A DNA stretch of 64,000 nucleotides, from contig JALEPJ010000056.1 of NCBI GenBank assembly GCA_022766385.1, positions 1 through 64,000 on the forward strand. Direction: 5' to 3'. Shown here one piece after another: positions 8,196-17,421 of this stretch. Made by a program: the position numbers and the translations under genes. The notes beneath the pieces were generated by a model that did not search any database, was not told the DNA's origin, and saw only the letters and a list, made by a program, of their open reading frames with translations. The stretch comes from Rikenellaceae bacterium (lineage in GTDB: Bacteria > Bacteroidota > Bacteroidia > Bacteroidales > UBA932). Position 1 is the first letter of the stretch. Each line of letters starts with the position of its first letter.

Positions 8196-11100
8196 ATTGA
8201 CCATCAAGAATATCGCATCCATATCAGAGGCGATAATCGATTTTGGAGCACCCCCACTGTCGGATGCTCCCATTTTCCTTATCTGCGGCGAAACAGGCAG
8301 CGGGAAATCAACTATACTTGACGCTATCTGCCTTGCTCTGTACAACAAGACTCCGAGGCTGGCTAATTCGAGAAGCACAGCCGAGAACTGCTACAAGGAG
8401 GGGAAACAGGAAATAAGCATTGTGTCCGTCAATCAGCTTCTGAAAAAAGGAGAATCGTACGGAGAAATCACTCTCAGTTTCCAGGGTGCCGACTCGAGCG
8501 AGTATGTCGCAGAATGGTCCTGCCGTATAAACCGCAACCATAAACTCGAAGATGAAAAATGGAGCATAAGCGACAGTAAGGGCAATACAGACAGCAGCAA
8601 GGGAGCGGAGCGTTATGCAAAGATGGCGGAAATCATAGGTCTCGACTACGATCAGTTCTGCCGTACATCAATGCTCGCACAAGGTCAGTTTACTCAATTT
8701 CTGAAAGCAGACAGCAAAGAGAAGTCAAACATACTGGAAAAAATAACAGGTACGGAAGTCTATTCCCGCATCGGAGATCGCATTCACAGGCACACAAAAG
8801 AAGCCTCCGACACGGTCAAAACCGCGGAGAAGGCGCTAAGCGACATCAATTCGCGTCCTGTTGAAGAAGTAGAGAAGGCCCACAAGGAAATAGAAATCAT
8901 AGATGAGAGTCTGGGCAAGTACAAGGATGAACTGACGACCCTTGAGAAACTGATAAAGGCATACGAAAACATTGAAAGCACTAAAGAAAGCATACGGAAT
9001 GCTGAGCAGAAGATTATCTCAGCTGCAAAGAAGTTTGAGCAGCTGAATAATGATTTTGAATACAAGGGAATAATTGTCAATGAGAAGAATAAGCAGCTGG
9101 CGGAGCTAAGCTCTGAATTGGAGCTTAAAAAGGGCGATTCGACGATGTTTGAAAACGAGAAGGTCATCGAGAATCTGCTTAAAACAGCCGTAGATCAGAG
9201 GAAACTCAAGCGTGAGCATAGGCAGAATCTTCAAGATGCTTTGGAAAACGGCAAGAAACTGACGGCAAGCCTTTCCGTCCTGGAAGAAACTTTGAAAAAG
9301 TCTGAGAACATCCTGACAGAAAAGAAGAAGGCAGCGAGCGATGCATTGGATGCAAAGAATGCTTTGGAGCCGGAGAAGGTTGAGAAACAGAGGCAAAATA
9401 TTGACAAACTATTCAGGCATATCAACGAGGCAGTCGGCGAATATGCATCTATTAATGCGGAAAAGGAAAGAATCGGTGAAGAGGAGAAGGAACAAAAGAA
9501 GCTCCAGGAAGAGATAATTCAGGACAGGAAAGTTCTGGTCCTGCTTACTGAAAAGAAAATGGAAGCGGAGAATGAATACAAGGAATGTGAAAAAGTCTAT
9601 GAGATTCATTCCCGTGCCATCGATCAAGCCGCTGTCAGCCTTAGGAACTGGATGCGTGAACACGAAGTCACGGAATGTCCCGTATGCCATTCAAGGCTTC
9701 ATTCTATTATGTCCGAGGATGATGTAAATGATATACTCAAGCCATATAGGCAAGAGCTTGATGAGAAGGAAAAGCGGAAGCAACAGGCCTGTAATGCGCT
9801 AACAGCAGCTGCTACTGCCTTAGGCATCAAAGAAAACAGCTGGAAGAAGTCTGAGTTCAGGATGGCTAAGGAAAAAAGCAGCATCAACAAAAAGATCGAA
9901 GACTATGCGCTCAAGTATTCAATTCTGGGTGTAAGCGGTCGGGAGGGAAATACAGTCGCTATACTTCAAGGCAAAAAGTCGGAGCTTGAAACAAGGAAGA
10001 TGAAGAATGATGAGCTCATAGGATTGATAGCCGAGAAGCAGAAGGCTGTAGAAGCAGCGAACAAGGAACTGAGTGATTATCAGGATGATGTATATACTCC
10101 TTTGTTAACAGAATTTAGGGATAACGAAAAGAAGCTGATAAAGGCAAAGGCTCTGGCAGAGAACGCAAACAAATTGATGAAGGCAGCAGAAAACGCTGAG
10201 TCCAAATCCATAGTCACGGCCGGCAAACTCATATCTTACCCTGACTGGAAAGATGCTTGGGAGCGCGATGCTGACGGATTCTTTTCCAAGCTCTCAAGCG
10301 AAGCGCAAACATACAGGAAAGAAAGGGATAGCTTCGATGCTCTCACAAATGAAATATCAGTCCTTGATAATCTCATCAATGAGATCGGAGATTTGCGAAG
10401 AAATATACTTGCAGCCAATCCCGAATTCGCGCCTGAAACCATTGCACCACAGGCTTTTGTGGGCAATGCTGTCTCCGAATGGGGTGCAATCGGAAACATC
10501 GCCGGCAGCGCTCGTGAGAGCATCAGGATGGGCAATGAGGCCATTGCCCTGAATAATAAGATATTGGAGCAAGCATTCGAGGCAGATTCGGGCATCCCTA
10601 AGACAAAGGAGGAACTGCTTAAGAGAAAAGAGGCTGTCAATGCGGATATGCTCAGCATTTCCGACCGTCGCGGAGAGCTCAGGAGAATCTTGCTTGAGGA
10701 GGACGAGAAACTCGAGAAGAGAAAGGAAAAGGAACTTATTCTTGAACAAGCAAAACGTAGTGAAACGCAATGGAAGACACTCGACGGTATCTTCGGTGGT
10801 GCGGACGGCTTTCTTTTCAAGAAGATTGCCCAAAGCTATATAATGCAGGATATCCTGAATCACGCAAACTCCTATCTCCGCAGGATTGCTCCACGCTATG
10901 AACTTACTGCCAAACCGGGCTCCCTGATCATTCTGGTTAAGGACAATGAAGACGGAATCTGCCGTTCCGGCAATACTCTTTCCGGCGGTGAGGGTTTTGT
11001 AATCTCGCTTTCGCTTGCCCTTGGACTGTCAAGTCTCAGCGAGAGCAATGTTTGTGTCGACACCATCTTTATTGACGAGGGCTTTGGAACCCTGAGTCAG

Positions 11101-11262
11101 GATTGGCTCAATGCCGTGATGTCAACACTCGAAAAGCTTAACTCCGTCAGTGGCAAGCACGTGGGCATAATATCACACATAGAGGAGCTCCAAAGAAGGA
11201 TACCAACCGTCATAGAGATAAAGAAGGTAAATGCAACTTCCAGCGTTGCTATTTGCCGATAA
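8182..11262 (+). CDS. sbcC: ATPase SbcC (Rad50 family)
   Basis: 1026-residue SMC-like ATPase that partners SbcD. Walker A GETGSGKST is at residues 36-44, and the ABC signature TLSGGEG (about 932) and Walker B TIFIDEG (about 960) lie near the C-terminus. Between them are two long Lys/Glu-rich coiled-coil arms joined by a zinc hook, CPVC, with cysteines at about 499 and 502, which dimerises Rad50 proteins. It is the last gene of the xpt operon; a 134-bp gap follows with a convergent gene on the other side. Length and domain order are as expected. Confidence 0.96.
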   Translation: MKLNKLTIKNIASISEAIIDFGAPPLSDAPIFLICGETGSGKSTILDAICLALYNKTPRLANSRSTAENCYKEGKQEISIVSVNQLLKKGESYGEITLSFQGADSSEYVAEWSCRINRNHKLEDEKWSISDSKGNTDSSKGAERYAKMAEIIGLDYDQFCRTSMLAQGQFTQFLKADSKEKSNILEKITGTEVYSRIGDRIHRHTKEASDTVKTAEKALSDINSRPVEEVEKAHKEIEIIDESLGKYKDELTTLEKLIKAYENIESTKESIRNAEQKIISAAKKFEQLNNDFEYKGIIVNEKNKQLAELSSELELKKGDSTMFENEKVIENLLKTAVDQRKLKREHRQNLQDALENGKKLTASLSVLEETLKKSENILTEKKKAASDALDAKNALEPEKVEKQRQNIDKLFRHINEAVGEYASINAEKERIGEEEKEQKKLQEEIIQDRKVLVLLTEKKMEAENEYKECEKVYEIHSRAIDQAAVSLRNWMREHEVTECPVCHSRLHSIMSEDDVNDILKPYRQELDEKEKRKQQACNALTAAATALGIKENSWKKSEFRMAKEKSSINKKIEDYALKYSILGVSGREGNTVAILQGKKSELETRKMKNDELIGLIAEKQKAVEAANKELSDYQDDVYTPLLTEFRDNEKKLIKAKALAENANKLMKAAENAESKSIVTAGKLISYPDWKDAWERDADGFFSKLSSEAQTYRKERDSFDALTNEISVLDNLINEIGDLRRNILAANPEFAPETIAPQAFVGNAVSEWGAIGNIAGSARESIRMGNEAIALNNKILEQAFEADSGIPKTKEELLKRKEAVNADMLSISDRRGELRRILLEEDEKLEKRKEKELILEQAKRSETQWKTLDGIFGGADGFLFKKIAQSYIMQDILNHANSYLRRIAPRYELTAKPGSLIILVKDNEDGICRSGNTLSGGEGFVISLSLALGLSSLSESNVCVDTIFIDEGFGTLSQDWLNAVMSTLEKLNSVSGKHVGIISHIEELQRRIPTVIEIKKVNATSSVAICR

Positions 11263-11396
11263 TACTGTGATTATTCGTATTTTCACGTAAATCCATAATA
11301 ATAACGCAACATTATCTGTCGTGGACCTGATATTGCATTAAAAACCCGTTTATGACGCGTACAGTACGCCCATTGTTCAGCGCTAGGATCAAGGCA

Positions 11397-12167
11397 TCAG
11401 AATCGGAAGCTCAGACCGCCGGAAAGAGTAACGAAAGACCTGAGAGTGTGTGTATTCCTGCTTGTTGGAAGTGAATGGTCGCTTCCTGTTCCGGACATAG
11501 AGTGGATGACATAGTTCCTGGTAATGCTATAATGATAGGCAGGACTGAAATTGATCTCAAATCTGCCTATTCTGTAATTCAAAGAAACACCTAAGTCGGC
11601 TGTCAAGGAAAATGGATTTGCCAGCTCGGTCCAGCTTGTTTTCCAATGACTGACAGTGTCATACCAGACAGCTGTACCGGGAATAGAACTCTTTCCTGCA
11701 ATATAGCCAGGTGTAAGTCCTGCTGAAAACTCTATATCGCTGAAAAGGTTGAGCAGGAAAGTAGCCAGCAAATCGCGGGAAGTACTGCTGTCATAGGTAT
11801 TGTTTTGCCAGTATATGGAACCCTCCATGCCCTGCAGTCCTGAAAGCAGTCTTTCCTCGGACTGTCTCGACTTAGTACGGTAACATACAGACAGCGGGAC
11901 ACCGAATGAATTGTCAACATCAGCTACGCTTGCTATATATTTCAAACCGCCTTTTAGTCCGACACCGTTATAATAAAAATGGCTATAGTTCAAAGTCACT
12001 ACGGCATCACTTCCGGAGCTTTCTGATATGGGGATATTACCACCGACAGTCAGGTTGATTCGGTCATTTTTGAGTGAGCTTGAACTTTGTGCCTGCAATC
12101 CTAGGGAAGACAAACACAATAAAAGTATAGATAATACCGTATAGGAATAAAATGACTTAGTACTCAT
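11397..12167 (-). CDS. Secreted protein, probable outer-membrane beta-barrel
   Basis: 256 residues, not assigned to a named family. It begins with a signal peptide (hydrophobic core SILLLCLSSLGLQAQ, likely cut after LQA). The body is made of alternating polar and aromatic strands such as VVTLNYSHFYY, FEINFSPAYHYSI and VTLSGGLSFRF. The last residue is Phe after a strand, the typical Bam recognition ending of outer-membrane barrels. With about 235 mature residues it could form an 8- to 10-strand barrel. It stands alone between sbcC (convergent) and a YitT gene (divergent). Function unknown. Confidence 0.7.
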   Translation of the reverse strand: MSTKSFYSYTVLSILLLCLSSLGLQAQSSSSLKNDRINLTVGGNIPISESSGSDAVVTLNYSHFYYNGVGLKGGLKYIASVADVDNSFGVPLSVCYRTKSRQSEERLLSGLQGMEGSIYWQNNTYDSSTSRDLLATFLLNLFSDIEFSAGLTPGYIAGKSSIPGTAVWYDTVSHWKTSWTELANPFSLTADLGVSLNYRIGRFEINFSPAYHYSITRNYVIHSMSGTGSDHSLPTSRNTHTLRSFVTLSGGLSFRF

Positions 12168-12280
12168 ATTTTTGATAAAATAACAAAGTTCGAACTAAAG
12201 TACAACAAATTAATACATTTTGAAAATAAACAATTATATTTACTTAATAAATATAATAGAACCTTAAATTGACCAAAACA

Positions 12281-13240
12281 ATGAAATTAGCGGACAATTT
12301 TAAAGTGCTGACCAGCTGGAAATTCTGGAAGGAAATGATCATCATCACTGTTGCGATGTCCATTGCAGCTGCTGCCGTCTATTACTTCCTGATGCCGAGT
12401 AAACTGATAGTCGGAAGCATCTCAGGTCTTTCCATCGTTATCAGCGGCATTTTCGAGAAATTTCTGGGAATAACTGTCAAAGTATCACTTGTAGTATTCA
12501 TTATCAATGCCCTGCTTCTCCTCCTCGCTTACTTCCTCATAGGCAAGGAATTCGGACTAAAGACGGCATATGCAGCATTGGTACTCGCACCGCTTATCGA
12601 TATGTGGGAGATAATATGCCCGTCCGAGAAGCTGCTTGCCCAGGGCACCACGTCCATCATGGGTGACATTTGGTTTGACTTGATTTGTTTCATCCTGATA
12701 CTCAGTGCATCTCAGGCTATTCTGTTCCGCATCAACGCCTCGACCGGAGGACTTGACATCATTGCTAAAATAGTCAACAAATATCTGCATTACGATATGG
12801 GCATGTCGGTGACCATAGCAGGAGTGCTCATCTGCTGTACCGCATTTGCCATCAACCCTTTCCGCCTGGTTGTAATCGGTCTGATAGGCACTTGGATGAA
12901 CGGCATCATCGTAGATTACTTTATGATTAGCCTCGCCAGGAAGAAGAGGGTTTGCATCATCTCAAAGGATTACGAGCGCATACGGAACTACATCATCAAC
13001 GACATAGTCCGCGGATGCAGTCTGTATGAGGTTACCGGCGGATATTCAGGCGAAAAGACGATGGAGATACAGAGCCTCCTCACTCAGGACGAATTCGTCA
13101 ACCTGATGGGCTGGATACGTGACAACGATATCAAATGCTTTATGACTGCGGGAAATGTCAGTGAAGTTTACGGTTTCTGGAGCGAGAGCAAGAAAAGGCA
13201 TCTTTCAGCCAAGAGCAATAACAAAAGGCTCAGTGAATAA
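12281..13240 (+). CDS. YitT family membrane protein (DUF2179)
   Basis: 319 residues from the ATG at 12281; a TTG at 12269 in frame is less likely. Five or six membrane helices fill residues about 15-210, with the family's PSKLIVGSISGLSIVISG near the first loop and ASTGGLDIIAK in the middle. The last ninety residues are the cytosolic DUF2179 domain (YEVTGGYSGEKTMEI ... TAGNVSEVYG). YitT proteins are widespread in Bacteroidota and Firmicutes; their transport or signalling role is not established. The 113-bp gap upstream is very AT-rich, and I could not fix a promoter there. Confidence 0.9.
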   Translation: MKLADNFKVLTSWKFWKEMIIITVAMSIAAAAVYYFLMPSKLIVGSISGLSIVISGIFEKFLGITVKVSLVVFIINALLLLLAYFLIGKEFGLKTAYAALVLAPLIDMWEIICPSEKLLAQGTTSIMGDIWFDLICFILILSASQAILFRINASTGGLDIIAKIVNKYLHYDMGMSVTIAGVLICCTAFAINPFRLVVIGLIGTWMNGIIVDYFMISLARKKRVCIISKDYERIRNYIINDIVRGCSLYEVTGGYSGEKTMEIQSLLTQDEFVNLMGWIRDNDIKCFMTAGNVSEVYGFWSESKKRHLSAKSNNKRLSE

Positions 13241-13292
13241 GAGGCAATAATTGCGCTCAGCGCCGTCAATACCATGGAAATGCACCGTGCTG

Positions 13293-13760
13293 TCAATATA
13301 TGGTCCGGTGCAGATTACGGTATTCTTCAAACAGTTCGAGGCAGGCATTGCGCTCAAATTCATTCATATAATCCCCAAGTTTTTCGCGTCCGCCGAAAAT
13401 CTTGTCAAACTTGTCATCCCTAAAACCTATCAGCCCATTGTCTTCAATCGTGCAACCATAGTAAACCTTATCGATATTGGCCCACATACAGGCACAGAGG
13501 CACATGTGACAAGGCTCTCCCGTAGTATAGAGAGTGCAGCCGGACAAGTCGTAACTGCCAAGTTTACGGCCAGCCTCGCGTATGGCGCAAATCTCGCCAT
13601 GAGCGGTCGGATCATTGTTCAGAAGAACAAGATTATGACCTGTGGCAATCACCTCGCCATCCTTGACTATAACTGTACCGAAGGGTCCTCCGTGATTTGC
13701 CCTAATGCCATCTCTAGCCTCTTCGATGGCCATTTTCATATATTTTACTTGAGCGTCCAT
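13293..13760 (-). CDS. Nucleoside/guanine deaminase-like zinc enzyme
   Basis: 155-residue member of the cytidine/guanine deaminase superfamily. The zinc site is seen as TAHGEICAIREA (proton-shuttle Glu) and TGEPCHMCLCAC (PCxxC). The usual HAE is HGE here, a small change that keeps ligand and catalytic Glu. Length and the C-terminal segment ELFEEYRNL resemble GuaD-type guanine deaminases, which convert guanine to xanthine. If correct, the product is the substrate of the Xpt encoded 8 kb upstream. tRNA adenosine deaminase (TadA) is a less likely alternative. It follows the acyltransferase gene by 20 bp on the same strand... in fact it lies downstream of it, probably as last gene of the lipid operon. 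Confidence 0.8.
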   Translation of the reverse strand: MDAQVKYMKMAIEEARDGIRANHGGPFGTVIVKDGEVIATGHNLVLLNNDPTAHGEICAIREAGRKLGSYDLSGCTLYTTGEPCHMCLCACMWANIDKVYYGCTIEDNGLIGFRDDKFDKIFGGREKLGDYMNEFERNACLELFEEYRNLHRTIY

Positions 13761-13780
13761 TTTACAATAATTTGTTAATG

Positions 13781-14671
13781 TTACTTAATTTTTGGAGAAT
13801 CCATAGCATATACGGAAGAGCGGAGCAAGCGCGCAAGATTATCCGTACCTGATGAAGCAGCCTTCTGTTGCTCCTCCACAGTGATGAGCGGACCGATTCC
13901 AACGTGCATAATCTTACCGGCTTTGGTATAGACCTCCGGGATAAGGCGAAGCAGTCTCACCCTCCAGTCAATGAGGCCAAGTAGATAGTAGAAAAGGGTA
14001 TTGCCGTCAAAGAATCGGATTGGAAGGACGGGGACTTTTACCTTCGCTATCAGGCGGATCATTGGTTCCTGCCACTGTCTGTCCCTTATGCTTCTGTCCT
14101 TAATGCTCAAGTCGGAAACTGCGCCCGACGGAAAGAGCCCTAAGGAGCCGCCATCCCGTAAATGCCTCAATGCCAATCTTATGCCCTGTATACTTTCAGC
14201 AGTTGGGGCGGTCTTTTTATCACCTGTAGGGGTCACGGTTATAAAATTGTCATCAAGAGTATGTACTCTGCCGAGTATTTTGTTAACCAGAACTTTATAG
14301 TCAGAGCGCAAGGGAGCGATCAGGTCTATCAGTGTCATTCCATCAACGTGGCCGCAGGGGTGGTTGCTGACTGTTATGAATGGCCCCTCCGGCAATAAAG
14401 TTGCTAATGCGCTCTGAGCCTGTTTTCCTGCAGGAAGAAACTCCGAAGACCTCCCCTCCCTGTCAAAGAAACTGACTGCATAATTGTAATCGATTTCATT
14501 GAAGAAAGCATTTGTAAAAGCGGGGCCCTTAGATTCAATATGCTTGTCGTAGAGTTGCGACGTCTTCTCTATATCAAGCCATTTCAGCACGGTGCGGGCA
14601 AGGGCATTGCCCATTTTGCCCCTGAAAACCGGAGCAAGGCTTTCAAGTTCATTCAGGCTTATCAGAGGCAT
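13781..14671 (-). CDS. Lysophospholipid acyltransferase (PlsC-like)
   Basis: 296 residues. The acyltransferase motifs are SNHPCGHVDG (catalytic His and Asp, spaced as in the Bacteroidota branch NHPxGGxDG) and GLFPSGAVSD (the FPxG block). PlsC-like enzymes transfer an acyl chain to lysophosphatidate or other lysolipids at the membrane; the true acceptor here is unknown. Its start overlaps the GtrA gene by 23 bp and this in turn overlaps a CDP-alcohol phosphotransferase, so all three act together, most simply in building a phospholipid or lipid-linked head group. Confidence 0.87.
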   Translation of the reverse strand: MPLISLNELESLAPVFRGKMGNALARTVLKWLDIEKTSQLYDKHIESKGPAFTNAFFNEIDYNYAVSFFDREGRSSEFLPAGKQAQSALATLLPEGPFITVSNHPCGHVDGMTLIDLIAPLRSDYKVLVNKILGRVHTLDDNFITVTPTGDKKTAPTAESIQGIRLALRHLRDGGSLGLFPSGAVSDLSIKDRSIRDRQWQEPMIRLIAKVKVPVLPIRFFDGNTLFYYLLGLIDWRVRLLRLIPEVYTKAGKIMHVGIGPLITVEEQQKAASSGTDNLARLLRSSVYAMDSPKIK

Positions 14672-15104
14672 AGCTTTCGATTTTTCTTTTTTTAAAAATT
14701 AACCATTCACTCAGGCAGAAGTTCAATATTCCGGAAATGCAGAGGGCTGCAAGATTGCAAAATACAACATTCCACCCGGTCACGCTTTCGATAAGAAGCA
14801 GTATCACCATCTTTGTCAAGAAAACGGCACTGCAGGATGCATTATAAATCAAATACTTACGCAAATGGCCTTTACGAGAGCGACCTTTCACCCTATCTTT
14901 CCAAATGAACAGTACCGAATTGATGTAATTAGCCGTAAGCGCGCATTCAAAAGAAATCAGAGGAGCAATAATATAATCTCCGAGATACTTCTCAAATACG
15001 AATGTGGAAAACGCCCAAAGCACGACCGTATCCACGATCGTGCCGAAAGCATTTATCAATACGAACTTTGAAAAATTCTGAGCTAATTTGATTTTCCTTC
15101 CCAC
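14649..15104 (-). CDS. GtrA family membrane protein
   Basis: 151 residues with four membrane helices, beginning NFSKFVLINAFGTIVDT and containing the family pattern ALTANYINSVLFIWKDR and CISGILNFCLSEWLIF. GtrA-like proteins are thought to move lipid-linked sugars, or assist glycolipid synthesis, at the inner membrane. The start is GTG at 15104, 22 bp inside the upstream CDP-alcohol phosphotransferase gene; the stop lies 23 bp inside the acyltransferase gene. Such double overlap indicates a fixed transcription unit. Confidence 0.88.
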   Translation of the reverse strand: MGRKIKLAQNFSKFVLINAFGTIVDTVVLWAFSTFVFEKYLGDYIIAPLISFECALTANYINSVLFIWKDRVKGRSRKGHLRKYLIYNASCSAVFLTKMVILLLIESVTGWNVVFCNLAALCISGILNFCLSEWLIFKKRKIESYASDKPE

Positions 15105-15793
15105 TTTTTCAGAGGATCAATCTTTGCATATCCCTTGGCATCATTCACAAAATTATGGATATGGATGACCAGCAGTATCAACAGCAATGCACAACCTATG
15201 AAGTCGAATGCACCGAAGCATACACTGGTCCCAAGTACAGCGAATTCTACATTGTACTCTCTGAGCGGCGCAATGAAAATGAACAGTGTATTCACTATCA
15301 TAATGATCAGGCGGAACTCGGTAGGTCCCATACCGGCATAGGTCAATTTGAACTCACCCTTCAGATGAGAATTGATGTAAACCGAAATTGACAGCAGCAG
15401 ATATACCACGAGAACGCCCATTGCAACATAAAGGTTCAACAAATCTGAAAGACCTGCGCCAATGCACATAAGGGCAATGGTAATCCCGTCAACGTTGTGG
15501 TCGAGGTAAAAACCGTAAATCGGCCTCTGAGTGCCTCTGAAACGTGCAAGGGTACCATCAAGCGAATCTCCGTACCAATTCACAAAGAAGCCGAAGGTCG
15601 AGAGCCAGAGCCAGTTGATATTATAGTTGGACAAGGCATAGCCGACCGCGACTATAATAGCGCCAAGCACTCCAATAAAGGTCAAAATATCCGAGGTCAT
15701 CCATTTGGGTTGCCGTTTAGCCAACCATTCAAGCACCTTCTTTTCAGTTGCATTCAGTATGGATGTTTGAATTCGTTTTGCTTGTTCTTTCAT
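15083..15793 (-). CDS. CDP-alcohol phosphatidyltransferase family protein
   Basis: 236-residue membrane enzyme that joins a CDP-activated lipid or alcohol to a second alcohol with release of CMP. The family signature is present as DSLDGTLARFRG...YGFYLDHNVDG, giving all the metal-binding aspartates. About six membrane helices. The acceptor is not predictable; glycerol phosphate, inositol phosphate and serine are candidates in Bacteroidota. First gene of a minus-strand operon with GtrA, an acyltransferase and the deaminase gene. A long 224-bp gap separates it from the divergent metal permease gene. Confidence 0.88.
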   Translation of the reverse strand: MKEQAKRIQTSILNATEKKVLEWLAKRQPKWMTSDILTFIGVLGAIIVAVGYALSNYNINWLWLSTFGFFVNWYGDSLDGTLARFRGTQRPIYGFYLDHNVDGITIALMCIGAGLSDLLNLYVAMGVLVVYLLLSISVYINSHLKGEFKLTYAGMGPTEFRLIIMIVNTLFIFIAPLREYNVEFAVLGTSVCFGAFDFIGCALLLILLVIHIHNFVNDAKGYAKIDPLKKWEGKSN

Positions 15794-15969
15794 AATGAAA
15801 CAGATTTTAGTTCATTTGGTCAATTAGCAATTAATTGGCACATCAATATATATGCCCCAGATTAAAAAATTATGACAATTTGACAGAAAAATCATTCAAA
15901 TTGAAAACCAATTGACCTAAAGACTCAGAATACCAACAAATAGTTAATACAAAAAATGTCCTGCTTTGA

Positions 15970-15977
15970 TATCTTTG
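15970..15977 (+). promoter_or_regulatory. Bacteroidota -7 element for the metal permease gene
   Basis: TATCTTTG matches TAnnTTTG exactly and lies 40 bp before the ATG at 16018. The position of the -33 box is AT-rich but lacks a clear TTTG. Confidence 0.55.
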
Positions 15978-16017
15978 CAGCGAGTAATTGACATTGTGTC
16001 ACAAATTCGATTGATTT

Positions 16018-17337
16018 ATGGAACAGTTCATTCATCTGATATCCGAGATGGCGCCATATCTCCTGCTCGGTTTCTTCCTGGCAGGTCTGATGCATGCCTT
16101 CATACCTTCAAACTTTTATGGCAAGTATCTGTCTGCTAATAATTTCCGCTCGGTGATAAATGCCGCCTTATTTGGAATTCCCTTGCCTCTATGCTCTTGC
16201 GGAGTTATCCCGACTGCAATGTCATTGCGCAAGGAAGGTGCATCCAAGGGAGCAGTGGTTTCCTTTCTGATTGCCACTCCTCAAACGGGCATAGACTCGA
16301 TCATTGCCACATATGGACTAATGGGCTTGCCGTTTGCGATCATCAGGCCGATTGCTGCTTTGGTTACCGCCATCTTCGGCGGAGCTGCAGTTCGGGACAG
16401 AAATGCAGATAAGGCCGTCCTTGATACGGAAAAGCAAGCTATAGGCAATGCCTCTCACAAGCACCACCACGAGAAAGAGGGAGGAAAATCCTTTGGTAAA
16501 AAACTGCTCTCCGCGCTTGAATACGCCTTCATCACAATGATGGAAGATATTGGCAAGTGGTTGATTATCGGCCTGTTGGTTGCGGCTCTTATCACCATCT
16601 TCGTCCCTACCGAGTGGTTTGCTATCTTCAAGGGCAATACCTTCGCTTCAATGTTACTGGTCCTCTGCATTGCAATTCCTATGTACATCTGTGCGACCGG
16701 CAGCATCCCTATTGCCGTTGCTTTGATGATGAAGGGACTGACTCCTGGCGCAGCTTTGGTGCTTTTGATGGCAGGTCCGGCTTGCAACATTGCCTCAATA
16801 CTGGTAGTTCAGAAGTCTCTTGGTACACGAACCTTGTTAAGTTATCTGCTTTCGATTATCGTCGGTGCGGTTTTGTTCGGCTGCGCAGTGGATATGTTAC
16901 AGTTTCACGGAATAGTGGATTTCCTCGGTCAACTCAGCATGAGTGATGAATGCTGCGCTGAGAATGTAGGATGGTTCGATTATCTCTGCACTGCTGTTTT
17001 GGCATTGCTGCTGATCAATGCGCTGCTGCTGAACAGATTGCGTGGAAAGAAGGAACACTGCTGCTGTGAGGCTGAGCATCAGGAGTGCAATTGCTGCGAG
17101 GGAGAAACTTCCCGCTGCGATGACAGCACCTGCGCTCTCAGCCGCTACAGAATCGGAGGAATGAGCTGTAATCATTGCCGTATGGCAGTAGAGAAGGCCA
17201 TTAGCGAGCTGCCGGGAAATGAAAACGTTAGCGTCAATCTTCAGACGGGCATCGCAGAAGTAAAGGGCAATGTCGAGGCTGAGGATGTCATCAGGGCGGT
17301 GGAATCCCTTGGCTATACTTGTGAAAGACTGGATTAG
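16018..17337 (+). CDS. Heavy-metal (Cu/Zn-type) efflux permease with C-terminal HMA domain
   Basis: 439 residues of the permease group called SO_0444 or ArsP/DUF318-like. Two homologous membrane halves each carry a polar signature: LCSCGVIPTAMSLRKEGASK and CATGSIPIAVALMMKG, followed by GPACNIASI. The halves are joined by a His-rich loop (SHKHHHEKEGGKS, about residue 145-157). After the last helix comes a Cys-rich linker with several CC pairs (about residues 345-380) and an HMA domain with GMSCNHC, the soft-metal binding site of copper chaperones. The layout suggests export of Cu(I), Zn or a similar ion with metal delivered by the HMA tail. It has its own promoter and is not beside an ArsR or CueR-type regulator. 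Confidence 0.87.
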   Translation: MEQFIHLISEMAPYLLLGFFLAGLMHAFIPSNFYGKYLSANNFRSVINAALFGIPLPLCSCGVIPTAMSLRKEGASKGAVVSFLIATPQTGIDSIIATYGLMGLPFAIIRPIAALVTAIFGGAAVRDRNADKAVLDTEKQAIGNASHKHHHEKEGGKSFGKKLLSALEYAFITMMEDIGKWLIIGLLVAALITIFVPTEWFAIFKGNTFASMLLVLCIAIPMYICATGSIPIAVALMMKGLTPGAALVLLMAGPACNIASILVVQKSLGTRTLLSYLLSIIVGAVLFGCAVDMLQFHGIVDFLGQLSMSDECCAENVGWFDYLCTAVLALLLINALLLNRLRGKKEHCCCEAEHQECNCCEGETSRCDDSTCALSRYRIGGMSCNHCRMAVEKAISELPGNENVSVNLQTGIAEVKGNVEAEDVIRAVESLGYTCERLD

Positions 17338-17370
17338 TTTTTCAGGACGAAGTTTGGAGAATAGAACAAG

Positions 17371-17401
17371 TTTGCCTATTTTTAGAACCGTTATTACTTT
17401 A
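17371..17401 (+). promoter_or_regulatory. Possible promoter for the SDR gene
   Basis: TTTG at 17371-17374, a 19-nt spacer and TTACTTTA at 17394-17401. The -33 box and spacing are ideal, the -7 box is two mismatches from TAnnTTTG. The ATG follows 20 bp later. Confidence 0.45.
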
Positions 17402-17421
17402 TCAAGAAACACTAAACAGTT

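Noticed and set aside
11357..11369. GCGTAC-a-GTACGC palindrome between sbcC and the beta-barrel gene
   Set aside because: Lies between convergent 3' ends, has no T-run and cannot form a stable RNA loop; probably chance.
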